In this document: piece after piece, positions 17,241 to 28,599 of the stretch | Numbering within the stretch: the first letter of the stretch is position 1 | Layout: every line of letters starts with the position of its first letter | Assembly: GCF_044227025.1 (NCBI RefSeq) | Contig: NZ_JBGAFX010000006.1 | Span: forward strand, 186,001-250,000 | DNA length: 64,000 nucleotides | Direction: 5' to 3' | Source of the DNA: Dokdonella_A sp044227025 | GTDB taxonomy: Bacteria > Pseudomonadota > Gammaproteobacteria > Xanthomonadales > Rhodanobacteraceae | Program-made: the position numbers and the translations under genes | Notes under the pieces: model-generated | Database searches by the model: none | Seen by the model: the letters and a program-made list of their open reading frames with translations, nothing else | What the model was told of the DNA's origin: nothing

Positions 17241-18647
17241 CTACTCGAACCCATCCGCGAAGATCCAGTCCGACTGCAATCGCGCGACGCCGGTCGCGTA
17301 GCGCGGACCGACTGTGTCGTACAGGCTGCCGGCGAGCACCTGGCGACCGCCCGGCAGCGCGAGTGCGAACGCGCTGGCGTGCGTGTTGGTGCCGATCGGC
17401 ATGCCGAGCTGGCGGACGCCGTTGCCGTGGAATGTGGCGTCGAACGTGCCGTCCGGCAGCAGGCGCGCGGCGAAGAAATAGGATTCGGCCGCGCCGGTCG
17501 GGTCGACGCGACCCGTCGCGTTGATGCGCCGGTCGTTGCCGATCGAGAGCGCGTTCACGGCATTTCCTTCCGCCCACGAGAACGCGTTCGCGCCACCGTC
17601 GCCGAATGTCGTGTCGAGCACGCCAGTGCTGCGTACGCGAATCATCATCGTCGCGGGTGCGACCGCCGGCATGTTGGTGGTATTGAGCGCGAGCACGATC
17701 GAGTCGTTCGCGGGATCGACCGCAAGCGCCCGCGCGCTCCAGCTGCCGAGCGTATCGAGCAGGAACAGGCCGGCGTCGCCGAACGTGGCGTCGGGCGCGC
17801 CGCTGGCATCCAGGCGCAGCACCAGCGCGCGCTGGCGTTCGTCCGGGTCGGTGTAGGTTTCCTCATGGCCGGCGAGCAGCACGCGGTTCTGGCGGTCGAC
17901 CGCGACCGCTTCGACACGTTCGACCATCCACGACTGGTCCGGTCCGACGCGCCCGAAACTGCGCCAGCCGTTGACGCCGAAGCTGGTGTCGGCTTGCCCG
18001 GTCGGAGTCACGCGGACCGCGAGCAGATCGGGCAGGCCGCCCTGGCCGCAGCTTGAGCAAAGGCCGCCGAAGACGAGGTCGCCATCGGCGGCGCGCGTCA
18101 CCGCGCTCAACATCGTGTTCGAGCCCGTCCACGGTCGAGTGCTCAACCACGCCTTGCCGCCGGTGCCGTAGCTGGTGTCGAGCTGGCCGTCGGCGCGCAG
18201 GCGCGCGGTCGCGGGCCACACATACGGCGAGACGCCGACGCCGGCCGAGCCGGCAACCAGCAGCTTGCCATCGGCCAGCTCGAACACGCCAAGCGCGCGA
18301 TCGTCTCCGCCGCTTTCGAGATCGAACGCGATCACCCTAGTGCCGGCATCGCCGAAGCCCGTGTCGAGGCTGCCGTCGCTGCGGAACTTCACCAGCGCGA
18401 AGTCGCGGTTGTCGTTGCCGCGATCGGCCCAGCCGGCGGTGACGACACTGCCGTCGCGCAGCACCGCAACCGCGGTGGTCTCGACCTGCACGAAGGTGTC
18501 CGGCCAGACGTACCAGGCGCGGCCATCGCCGTCGAAGGTCGGGTCGGGGTCGCCGTCGGCGGCCCGCGCGGGCGGCATCGCGGCCAACAGTGCCGGCAAC
18601 AGCACCGCGCAGGCAAACACGCGTCGCGTGGAACGCAAGAGTGTCAT
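17241..18647 (-). CDS. Secreted delta-60-repeat protein with IFADGFE tail
   Basis: Secreted protein of 468 residues. The signal peptide (MTLLRSTRRVFACAVLLPALLA...ARA) is followed by delta-60 repeats (DPTFDGDGRAW, DTGFGDAGTRV, DTSFGVNGWRS, DATFGDAGLFL) and the terminal DWIFADGFE. It is a paralogue of the protein at 15194, with a fully canonical tail. The ATG at 18647 is preferred; a TTG nine bases upstream is in frame but adds nothing to the signal peptide. No enzyme motif is visible, and the repeats probably form a beta-propeller-like fold. Confidence 0.85.
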   Translation of the reverse strand: MTLLRSTRRVFACAVLLPALLAAMPPARAADGDPDPTFDGDGRAWYVWPDTFVQVETTAVAVLRDGSVVTAGWADRGNDNRDFALVKFRSDGSLDTGFGDAGTRVIAFDLESGGDDRALGVFELADGKLLVAGSAGVGVSPYVWPATARLRADGQLDTSYGTGGKAWLSTRPWTGSNTMLSAVTRAADGDLVFGGLCSSCGQGGLPDLLAVRVTPTGQADTSFGVNGWRSFGRVGPDQSWMVERVEAVAVDRQNRVLLAGHEETYTDPDERQRALVLRLDASGAPDATFGDAGLFLLDTLGSWSARALAVDPANDSIVLALNTTNMPAVAPATMMIRVRSTGVLDTTFGDGGANAFSWAEGNAVNALSIGNDRRINATGRVDPTGAAESYFFAARLLPDGTFDATFHGNGVRQLGMPIGTNTHASAFALALPGGRQVLAGSLYDTVGPRYATGVARLQSDWIFADGFE

Positions 18648-18652
18648 CGCAT

Positions 18653-18913
18653 TCAATCCAGGGGCAGGGTCTGTGGTTGTCCACGCAGGAACGCGCGTGC
18701 GCGGGCCACCGCCTGTGCGACGCCGAACGCCGCTGCCTCAGCGGCGCTGTACGGGCAGTACGCTTTCGCTGCCGACCAGCCCTCGCGCGGACCGGGCCCG
18801 CGCCACGAGAAACCGGTCACGGCCATCGCCAGGATGGCTGTGCATAGCCGTGCGAAGAAGCGCCGTTCGTCCGCGGGGTCGATGCCGCGGGCGTGATGCG
18901 GTTCGGTAGCCAT
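18653..18913 (-). CDS. Possible small protein, unrecognised
   Basis: Open frame of 86 residues beginning MATEPHHARGIDPADERR. It contains one moderately hydrophobic stretch (LCTAILAMAVTGF) and a basic/alanine-rich C-terminus. It ends five bases before the delta-60 start and is on the same strand. No convincing ribosome site precedes the ATG, and other starts (19009) are open. Nothing in it was recognised. It is listed because otherwise 18648-19024 would be an unexplained 377-base gap; it may be non-coding. Confidence 0.3.
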   Translation of the reverse strand: MATEPHHARGIDPADERRFFARLCTAILAMAVTGFSWRGPGPREGWSAAKAYCPYSAAEAAAFGVAQAVARARAFLRGQPQTLPLD

Positions 18914-19024
18914 GTCGACCAGTCGAGGACGTTGGCAAAGAGTTGTCCGACTGCAGGCGCGAGACGCCGGTCGCGCAAGGCGCGCCGCCGCGTCGGTTTC
19001 AATCCGCATCGTGGGCGGGCAGCA

Positions 19025-19969
19025 CTAGTTCTCGATCCGGGCGCCTGCTGGTGAAGGATGCGCCAGCGCTGCGGCTTCTTCCGCATAAGCCTTGCTCGCG
19101 ATCAGCGGCAGGCAGATCACGAACAATTCGGCGTTGAACTTCGCCGTGGCGTAGCACACCGCCCACCAGCCCACACCGCGGACCTTTGGTTCGAGCCATG
19201 CATCGAGCCAGCCGATGCCGTTGAGGACGAGCCAGCCGACCACTGGAATCGTCACGATCAGTACCGCCTGCACGCGCTCGCGCGGCGTGCCGAAGCGCTT
19301 CTTCCAGAAGGCGACGATATTTCTGCCGACGAGTGCGATCCCGAACACCAGCCCGACCAGTGGCACGAACAATGGGATGCCGCCGAGCAACAAGGTCAGC
19401 CAGCGAGCGGCGCCGTGGAAGCCCGGTGTGCTCAGGAAGGTGCCGCCGTGTCGGCGGTAGTGCGCCGCGTCCTGCATCCAATCCACCAGCGCGCCGGCGG
19501 CCGTGATCAGCAGCGGCCACTTCAGGGTGGAACGGCCGAGGAACGCGAGCGGGTCGTGTGCGGCGCGCAGGATTTCGTCGCCCGCCGGCACCATCGCGAA
19601 GAACACGATCGTGTAGACACCGCACAGCCAGAACAGGCCGAAGGCGAGCGTCGCCAACCGTTCGCGCGCCGGCATTGGATTCCTCTCGATCGCCGCGGGC
19701 GGCATCCCCAGGCCCTGCAGCCAGGCAATGGCGGTCAGCAGGACGGCCTCCAGGGCCACCAGCACCACCAACTCGAACGGCGTCATGCGCCCGCTCATCA
19801 GCAGGTGCGCGGTCATGGCGTTGGCGCCGAGCGCGGTGAGGATCGGGGAAACCAGCGTCCACGGCGAGATCAGCGGATAGCGCTTCATCAGCTGCTTCCA
19901 CTGCGCCAGCGACTGGCGCTTGGCCGCCAGGGAAGCGGCCGGCAGGGCGGCATCGCGGTGCTGATTCAT
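19025..19969 (-). CDS. Multi-pass membrane protein of unknown function
   Basis: Inner-membrane protein of 314 residues with about six to seven hydrophobic segments, including the regions around residues 65-85, 110-130, 150-165, 190-220 and 240-260. The N-terminal 45 residues are cytoplasmic-looking and contain AKRQSLAQWKQLMKRYP. The ATG at 19969 follows CCGGAGTCAG at the right spacing. No family was recognised, and there are no transporter signatures or conserved charged clusters within the membrane. It lies between the delta-60 proteins and a small lipoprotein gene, all on the minus strand but with gaps large enough for separate transcription. Confidence 0.65.
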   Translation of the reverse strand: MNQHRDAALPAASLAAKRQSLAQWKQLMKRYPLISPWTLVSPILTALGANAMTAHLLMSGRMTPFELVVLVALEAVLLTAIAWLQGLGMPPAAIERNPMPARERLATLAFGLFWLCGVYTIVFFAMVPAGDEILRAAHDPLAFLGRSTLKWPLLITAAGALVDWMQDAAHYRRHGGTFLSTPGFHGAARWLTLLLGGIPLFVPLVGLVFGIALVGRNIVAFWKKRFGTPRERVQAVLIVTIPVVGWLVLNGIGWLDAWLEPKVRGVGWWAVCYATAKFNAELFVICLPLIASKAYAEEAAALAHPSPAGARIEN

Positions 19970-20058
19970 GCTGACTCCGGAAAAACGCGCGGGAGCATCA
20001 TCGCACCGACGATTTCAGGCCGCCGCGATCGCGGTGCGCGACGACCATGCGGACCGCT

Positions 20059-20451
20059 TCAGAGATCGTTCTCCATCCCCTGCAGGGCCGGCGCGATGAT
20101 CGCCATCAGTTCCGGTTGCGCCGCCAGTCGCTGCTTGGCGGCGGCGATGGCCGGCATGACGTCGCGCTGGACCGCCAGCATCGCGGCGTTGAGCGCCTGC
20201 TCGGTGGCGGCGTCGGGCCTCGGCACGCCCCTGGCCCGCCGGGCGCAGTCGCGCATCTTCGCGCGTACTGCATCGATCTTCGGCAGCGCGGCCCTCGCGC
20301 TGGCTTCGTCGGTGACGCTGGCCAGGATCGCCGACATTTCCCTCATGTTCGCAGACATGTCCGCGAACACGCGCTGGGCCGTGTCGCCTGCTCCGCTGCA
20401 ACCGCTGACGAAGGAGAAAGCCAGCGCCAGCATCATCATCATCGTCTTCAT
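20059..20451 (-). CDS. Small lipoprotein of unknown function
   Basis: Predicted lipoprotein of 130 residues. The leader MKTMMMMLALAFSFVSGC ends in a lipobox (V-S-G-C), so Cys18 would be lipidated and the protein held in the inner or outer membrane. The mature part is helical and rich in Ala, Met and Arg, with two further cysteine-poor amphipathic stretches. GGAGGACATGCG precedes the ATG at 20451. It was not matched to a family. Confidence 0.65.
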   Translation of the reverse strand: MKTMMMMLALAFSFVSGCSGAGDTAQRVFADMSANMREMSAILASVTDEASARAALPKIDAVRAKMRDCARRARGVPRPDAATEQALNAAMLAVQRDVMPAIAAAKQRLAAQPELMAIIAPALQGMENDL

Positions 20452-20563
20452 CGCATGTCCTCCACTGTTCCGATCGGGGCGTTCGACGGCGGTGGGTGTC
20501 GCCGGCAGGGGTCGGGGTGCGCATGATTCCGCGACTGCGGGACAGCGCATGGCCGCGGGTTTC

Positions 20564-21061
20564 TCATTCGACGGGACCGAACGATTTCACCAGCGGAGCA
20601 TCGAACTCGATCGTGGTCGTCACGCCGGAGTTGTCGACCATCAGCGTTCCCGCAAGGCGGTCGGGGCTGTCGGTGCGAAGGACGAGTCCGCGGGCGTCGA
20701 GCGAGCCCGAGTACTGCATCGGCTGCACGTGCGCCCAGTAGCGGGGTCCCGCGTCATCCAAGTCGAGCACCAGACCGTCGTTGGAGATCATGGTGGCGCA
20801 ACGGATTTCCTTGCAGGCTTCAATGGCGGCGCGCAGGTCGTCGGCGGCGAAGACCAGGCGACGGGTGGTCTTGTTCGGCTCGAACGCATCCGGTCCGATG
20901 ACGAGATAGGCGTGCTTGAGGTCGACGTGCAGAGGCTTGTCTTCCGCTTGCACGACCAGCGTTCCCTGCGCTCTGTCACCGGAAGACGTTGCCTGCGACG
21001 TGGGCGCGACGAGACTCGTCAGGACTGCGAGCGCGAAGCACGGGATGGCGTAGTGGATCAT
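20564..21061 (-). CDS. Small secreted protein of unknown function, related to the 16522 product
   Basis: Exported protein of 165 residues. The signal peptide (MIHYAIPCFALAVLTSLVAPTSQA) is followed by QGTLVVQAEDKPLHVDLKHAYLVIG, the same opening pattern as the protein at 16522. Two cysteines (KEIRC region) could form a disulphide. GAGGAATTGCC lies just before the ATG at 21061. It sits directly downstream of the IFTDGFE-tailed protein at 21101 with a 39-base gap, so they may be co-transcribed. The recurrence of this small domain beside tail-bearing proteins in two places hints at a functional link, but that is inference. Confidence 0.7.
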   Translation of the reverse strand: MIHYAIPCFALAVLTSLVAPTSQATSSGDRAQGTLVVQAEDKPLHVDLKHAYLVIGPDAFEPNKTTRRLVFAADDLRAAIEACKEIRCATMISNDGLVLDLDDAGPRYWAHVQPMQYSGSLDARGLVLRTDSPDRLAGTLMVDNSGVTTTIEFDAPLVKSFGPVE

Positions 21062-21100
21062 GGCAATTCCTCGTTGGTTGGCGGCCTTGACGCGACCTGT

Positions 21101-22801
21101 TCAGTAGCACTGTGCTGGCTCGAAGCCATCAGTGAAGATCTCCGCGCCCGCAACGTCGACGCCGCGTCCCTGCAATGGCAGATAGCTCGAAGCGTCCGCC
21201 GTATCTTCCGCGTGAAAGCCCGCGCGCACGAACCCCGTGCTCGTGGCTATCGACGGCGGACGGAACGCGACGGAGATGGCGCACTCGCTCCCGGGCGCGA
21301 GCACGCTGCCCGCTGTGCAGGTGGTGGCGAGCAGGGGATAAGTCGCGCCGCTGCCGGTGATTGTGTCGAGCGTGAGCGGCAGGGTGCCATTGCTGCGCAC
21401 GCGGAATCGGACCGGCGCCGATGTGGTGCCGATCGGTATCGAGGCGAATGCGCAGCGGTCGGGATCGAACACGAGGCGCGAGAACGGCGCTGTGGGCACC
21501 ACCGAGCCGCGCAGCAGGGCATAGGGCTTCGCCGGGTTGGGCGAATGCACGACCGCGTCCTCGAACGGCACGGTCAATGTCCCCTCGTAGGCGATCACCG
21601 GGCCGACAAAAGTCGGCGCGAACGTGACGTCGACGGTGCACTGCGCGCCCGGAGCGACGGACTGGGCCGAGCAGGTGTCGGCCACGATGTGGAAAACGCC
21701 GCCGCCGGTCAGCGACGGCGTACCGATCTGCACCGGACCCGGCATCCAGTTGCTGAACGTGAAGCGTCTCGGCGGGGATGTCGCGCCGGCGACGACGTCG
21801 CCGAAGTCGTACGGCGCTGGGGCCAGGGTCGGCGGCAGCGGATCCGCCTGGCGCACGACCTGCACGACGTGCAGGGACACGCAATCCTGCGCCGATGCGT
21901 ACGCAAACGAAGTGGTGTAGTGCCGCTGTGGTCCGAGCATCGCTGTCAGCGGCATGTGGCGGACGTCCCACAAGGTGTCGGGCCGCGCACCGCGTTGATG
22001 GCCCATGTGCGGCACGCTGCTGCCGGGCCAGAGCGTGAGGCCATCGTAGAGCGTGCCGTAGCGCAGCGTCGTCGAGCTGCCGCTGGTCGGACCGGGTAGC
22101 GTCGTCCAGAGCAGTGTCGAGTCGGCGAGCGTGTTCTGGCCATCGGACGCATGCAGGATCGCTTCGACGGGGCCACCCGCATAGTCGAATGCGGTCGCGA
22201 ATGCCATCTGCTCACGATTGCTCTGCAGGCCATCGTAGTGGCTGACACGCAGGTCGTTGGCAGGATTGCCGTCGTCGAAGTAGACGATCAGGGAGAGGCC
22301 GTTCGCGCTGTGGCCGGGTTTTGCGGAGAGCCCCGAGAATGTGTAGGTGCCATCACCGCGCAGGCGCACGCGGTCGGTGACATCGGCGCGCCAGGTCGCC
22401 GCGCTCGGCGGCAAGGTTGAATTCGCGTCCGGCCAGCAGTCGTTGCTTCCTCCAGCCGCGACAGGGTCGCCAGTGACCTGGACACCGTCGAACTGGATCT
22501 GCGGCTGATCGTAGTTGGCGTCGCCGCCGGTGAGGCCCATGGCGGGGAGTTCGATGTCGATGCCATTCCAGTAGAGCAGCGCGAGCGTGACATCGCCTTG
22601 GACACCATCGAGCTCGAGTGCCCCCGCGCCCCCACCCTGTTCCGTCGGCGCACCGATGCCACCCGCCGCGGCGATGGCGACGTCGGTGCGCGCGAACTCG
22701 AAGCGCTTGTGCATCGGCGTGTTCGCTGCATGCACGGCAGAAGTGACGACGAGTGCAAGTGCGGCGAACGCGGCGGCGTGGGACGGGTGTCGGGCGGGCA
22801 T
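21101..22801 (-). CDS. Secreted choice-of-anchor-D-type protein with IFTDGFE tail
   Basis: Secreted protein of 566 residues. After a signal peptide (MPARHPSHAAAFAALALVVTSAVHA), an N-terminal domain of about 250 residues has features of DUF3344-like repeats (LALLYWNG, LSLIVYFDDGN). Two ASH/choice-of-anchor-D-type Ig domains follow, recognisable by PYDFGDVVAGATSPPRRF, APGAQCTVDVTF, SIPIGTTSAPVRF and APGSECAISVAF. It ends EIFTDGFEPAQCY, with an unusual Cys-Tyr after the motif. AGGAGGACC precedes the start. It shares only the tail with the beta-helix and delta-60 proteins, which makes the tail a module rather than part of a fold. Confidence 0.82.
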   Translation of the reverse strand: MPARHPSHAAAFAALALVVTSAVHAANTPMHKRFEFARTDVAIAAAGGIGAPTEQGGGAGALELDGVQGDVTLALLYWNGIDIELPAMGLTGGDANYDQPQIQFDGVQVTGDPVAAGGSNDCWPDANSTLPPSAATWRADVTDRVRLRGDGTYTFSGLSAKPGHSANGLSLIVYFDDGNPANDLRVSHYDGLQSNREQMAFATAFDYAGGPVEAILHASDGQNTLADSTLLWTTLPGPTSGSSTTLRYGTLYDGLTLWPGSSVPHMGHQRGARPDTLWDVRHMPLTAMLGPQRHYTTSFAYASAQDCVSLHVVQVVRQADPLPPTLAPAPYDFGDVVAGATSPPRRFTFSNWMPGPVQIGTPSLTGGGVFHIVADTCSAQSVAPGAQCTVDVTFAPTFVGPVIAYEGTLTVPFEDAVVHSPNPAKPYALLRGSVVPTAPFSRLVFDPDRCAFASIPIGTTSAPVRFRVRSNGTLPLTLDTITGSGATYPLLATTCTAGSVLAPGSECAISVAFRPPSIATSTGFVRAGFHAEDTADASSYLPLQGRGVDVAGAEIFTDGFEPAQCY

Positions 22802-23025
22802 GGCATGGTCCTCCTCGCGTTGTCCACGCAGTCGCGGGCGATCGGGGGCCAGTGGCGTGAGTGTGCGGGGCCGCGCCCGTGCGCCGCGTGTGCCACCACG
22901 ACTCCGGATTCAGCCTGCCTGGCTGGCCGGCTGCTCGCGGTCACCAGCCACGGGCGCGCCTTCGCGCGGCGGCACATCGGCGACTGCGCTAGGCTGTCGG
23001 TCCTGACGACGATGGGGGAGTCTTC

Positions 23026-24612
23026 ATGGCGCGCACACCACTCGTGGACATCCTGCGGCGGGGAGCCGCGATCGCGGCGCATTGCGCGCGCAGCGGCGAG
23101 CCGTTGGACGAGGCCATCGCGCGCGAGCGCGAAGCGCGCGTCGACCGCGCGCGCCGGCGATTCCTGCGCGATTCGCTCGGTGCCTCGGTGGCACTCGCAC
23201 TCGCCGCGTGCACGCCGGCGGCGCTGCGAATGCACGACGACGCTGCGGAGGAAGTCGTCATCGTCGGCGCCGGCATCGCCGGCCTGACCTGTGCGTGGCG
23301 CCTGCGCCAGGCGGGCGTGCGCGTGGCGCTCCACGAGGCGCAGGAGCGCATCGGCGGGCGCATGTTCTCGCTGCGCGAACACTTCGCCGACGGCCAGGTA
23401 TGCGAGCTCGGCGGCGAGCTGATCGATAGCGGCCACGCACGAATCCGCGCACTCGCGGCCGAGCTCGGACTCGTGCTCGACGATCTCGCCGAGGACCCGA
23501 CCACCGTGTTCGGTGATCTCTGGTTCCACGGCGGGCGCCGCTACTCCGAGCACGACATCCTGCGCGAGTTCGCCCCGCTCGCTGCCGCGATCCAGCGGGA
23601 TGCCGACAGCCTGCCGGACGAGCAGATCACCTGGGCGGCACCCGGCGGTGCCGAAGCGCTCGACCGGGAATCGATGACGCAGTGGCTCGATCGCAATGGC
23701 GCCGCCGGCTGGCTGCGCGCGCTGATCGAAGTCGCCTACACCACCGAGATGGGGCTCGAATGCGCGGAGCAGTCCGCACTCAACTTCCTAACCTTCATCG
23801 ATCCGGGCACCGACGCGTTCCGCATCTTCGGCGCGAGCGACGAGCGCTACCACGTGCGCGGCGGCAACGACCGCATCCCGCATGCGTTGGCGGCGAAACT
23901 CGACGACGCGATCAGCACCGGCAGCGTGCTGGAAGCGCTGCGCCAGGAGGCCGACGGCCACTACCGCTTGACCTTCCGCCGCGGCGCCGCCAGCAACGAC
24001 GTGCGTGCGCGGCGGGTGGTGTTGGCGTTGCCGTTCACGACCCTGCGCGACGTGCAGCTCGACCTCGACCTGCCGCCGCAGAAGCGCCGCGCGATCGAGG
24101 AACTGCGCTACGGCACCAATGCGAAACTCATGATCGGCTTCGGCGAGCGGGTCTGGCGCACGCGCCATGCGAGCGCCGGCGCGACCTACAGCGACCTGCC
24201 GTTGCAGACGACCTGGGAGACCAGCCGCATGCAGGCCGGCAACTCGGGCATCCTCACCAACTTCGTCGGCGGCCGCCACGGTGTCGAGATCGGCAACGGC
24301 ACGCCGAAGCAGCAGGCCGACACGGCCGCGCAGCAGCTCGAAGCGATCTGGCCCGGCATCGCCGCCGCGCGCGCGGGTGCGCGAGAGGCACGCTTCCACT
24401 GGCCGACGCACGCGTGGACCCGCGGCAGCTACGCGTGCTTCACGCCGGGTCAGTGGACGACGATCCGCGGCGCGATCGGCGAGGCGGTCGGCCACCTGCA
24501 TTTTGCCGGCGAACATTGCGCGCTCGACAACCAGGGCTTCATGGAAGGCGGCGTGGAGACCGGCGAAGGCGTCGCGCAGGCGCTGCTCCGTGCGCGCGTG
24601 GCGGTGGCCTGA
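23026..24612 (+). CDS. Flavin-containing amine oxidase with Tat-lipoprotein-like leader
   Basis: FAD-dependent amine oxidase of 528 residues. The dinucleotide-binding motif is VVIVGAGIAGLTCAWRL (Gly81-Gly86) with the ribose-binding acid in ALHEA (Glu104) and the family's ERIGGRM. The C-terminal FAD contact is HLHFAGEHC with GFMEGG. Unusually, 44 residues precede RRRFLRDSLGASVALALAAC, which reads as a twin-arginine signal (R43-R45) ending in a possible lipobox (L-A-A-C, Cys62). The folded flavoenzyme may therefore be exported and lipid-anchored. The start follows GGGGGAG. The substrate is unknown; the family includes monoamine, polyamine and L-amino acid oxidases. The stop is only 18 bases from the convergent gene at 24631. 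Confidence 0.85.
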   Translation: MARTPLVDILRRGAAIAAHCARSGEPLDEAIAREREARVDRARRRFLRDSLGASVALALAACTPAALRMHDDAAEEVVIVGAGIAGLTCAWRLRQAGVRVALHEAQERIGGRMFSLREHFADGQVCELGGELIDSGHARIRALAAELGLVLDDLAEDPTTVFGDLWFHGGRRYSEHDILREFAPLAAAIQRDADSLPDEQITWAAPGGAEALDRESMTQWLDRNGAAGWLRALIEVAYTTEMGLECAEQSALNFLTFIDPGTDAFRIFGASDERYHVRGGNDRIPHALAAKLDDAISTGSVLEALRQEADGHYRLTFRRGAASNDVRARRVVLALPFTTLRDVQLDLDLPPQKRRAIEELRYGTNAKLMIGFGERVWRTRHASAGATYSDLPLQTTWETSRMQAGNSGILTNFVGGRHGVEIGNGTPKQQADTAAQQLEAIWPGIAAARAGAREARFHWPTHAWTRGSYACFTPGQWTTIRGAIGEAVGHLHFAGEHCALDNQGFMEGGVETGEGVAQALLRARVAVA

Positions 24613-24630
24613 ACGCGCGCGTCGCTGCGT

Positions 24631-25158
24631 TCACGGCAGTATCGGCGGTGCGCTGAGGCCGCCGCGGAAAACGCCGTCCTGCAGCAGTGCCTGCTGCTCG
24701 GGCGTGAGCCAGTAGGTAACCAGTACCTGCCCGCAATCCGGTGTTCCCGGATATGGCGTCGCGATCGCGAGGAAGTAACTGCCCGAATCGACGAGGGCGA
24801 GGTCCATCGAGTCGACCACGGTTCCGGAATTGCTGGCATAGCCGCAGCCGGCCGAGTTGTTGCAGGCCGCTCGCAGAAGGAACAGCGCGGGATCGTAGCC
24901 GACCGTCATCGACTGCACTTCGAGCAGGCCGGCAGGGTAAGGCAGGTCCATTCGCACGATCGCAGCGCGTCCATACAGTGGAAAAGCATTGCAGGCGAGG
25001 ACGAGGCCGGTTTCTCCCTGGCACCTGTCGAGCGATTGCGACGTGTTCGGCGTGAGTTGGGCAGGCACGGCACAGCTCTGCGCGACGGCCATCGGCGCCG
25101 CGGTGCAGGTGCCAACGACGAACATGGCGCGGAGCGCGATGCGGAACATGGCTTTCAT
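24631..25158 (-). CDS. Small secreted cysteine-containing protein, unrecognised
   Basis: Exported protein of 175 residues with a signal peptide (MKAMFRIALRAMFVVGTC...AVA) and several cysteines (QSCAVP, DRCQGE, LACNAF, RAACNN, CGYAS, DCGQV) that could form disulphides. The strong site GGGGGAGGTTGC lies just before the ATG at 25158. It lacks the IF-D/N-GF tail. No family was recognised. The gene lies downstream of a decayed beta-helix gene end (25227-25344). Confidence 0.65.
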   Translation of the reverse strand: MKAMFRIALRAMFVVGTCTAAPMAVAQSCAVPAQLTPNTSQSLDRCQGETGLVLACNAFPLYGRAAIVRMDLPYPAGLLEVQSMTVGYDPALFLLRAACNNSAGCGYASNSGTVVDSMDLALVDSGSYFLAIATPYPGTPDCGQVLVTYWLTPEQQALLQDGVFRGGLSAPPILP

Positions 25159-25226
25159 GCAACCTCCCCCCGCTGCGGTTGAATGATTGCTGTCGCCTCG
25201 GTGGACGAGACGAGCGTTGTTCTCCG

Positions 25227-25344
25227 GTCGTTGAAGGCGTTGGCGAAGAATGCAACAGCGACCGCGTCCGCTGCGCAACAGCCGAAGTCGCAAGGCGTGG
25301 ACGCGTTGTCGAACTGGCAAGGGCGCGTTGCCATCGAGGTCGAC
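25227..25344 (-). pseudogene. Frameshifted end of a beta-helix gene with degenerate tail
   Basis: On the minus strand one frame reads AVDLDGN (25327-25344), the block that precedes the end of intact beta-helix proteins. A shifted frame then continues TPCDFGCCAADAV...FFANAFND (25227-25250). This matches the intact end TPYDFGAYEADAI...IFINGFD of the gene at 28600 residue by residue at P, D, F, G, A, D, A, F, N and F. The change of frame between the two blocks, the lost glycine of the tail and read-through past it show a decayed gene end. No upstream body was found; 25345-25636 has no convincing gene. Confidence 0.6.
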
Positions 25345-25636
25345 CGCGGTTGCGCGACGGCGATCATCGGCTCGGCGCGATTTGCGGCGAGGGCGGCGAA
25401 CAGGATGGATGCGAAGCGCAACGGCGAGTGGCTGGAGGGAGCAGGCATGGCGGCGCATCTCGGGATCGTGCTGTCGAGTAACGCCGTTGCGTCGGAGAGT
25501 GGACATCCTGCTTTGCTTGTGCACGGACCTGGCGTGCTGACGAGCGGGAATTCCTGCGCCGATGCGGACCGCGACCGCGAATCGCGTGCCACGCCGAATC
25601 GCACCGGTAGCGTCGGCGGGAACAGGTGGATGGCGA

Positions 25637-28453
<2,817 letters not shown>

Positions 28454-28599
28454 GCACACCTCCCCTGGATCCGCGCAGCATGAGCTGCGTCGCCCGTCGT
28501 TGCAATCGGCGGCGGCGCGGGCGAGTTCCGCAGCGCGCCGCCGCCAGCTCGCCGACGGCGAGCGGCGGGGTGGTGCATCATGGATCGTTGAATTTGTCG

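Noticed and set aside
25155..25604. 149-residue open frame as an intact small secreted protein
   Set aside because: Its second half aligns only piecewise with the end of beta-helix proteins, with a frame change, and no ribosome site precedes it. It is treated as a relic.
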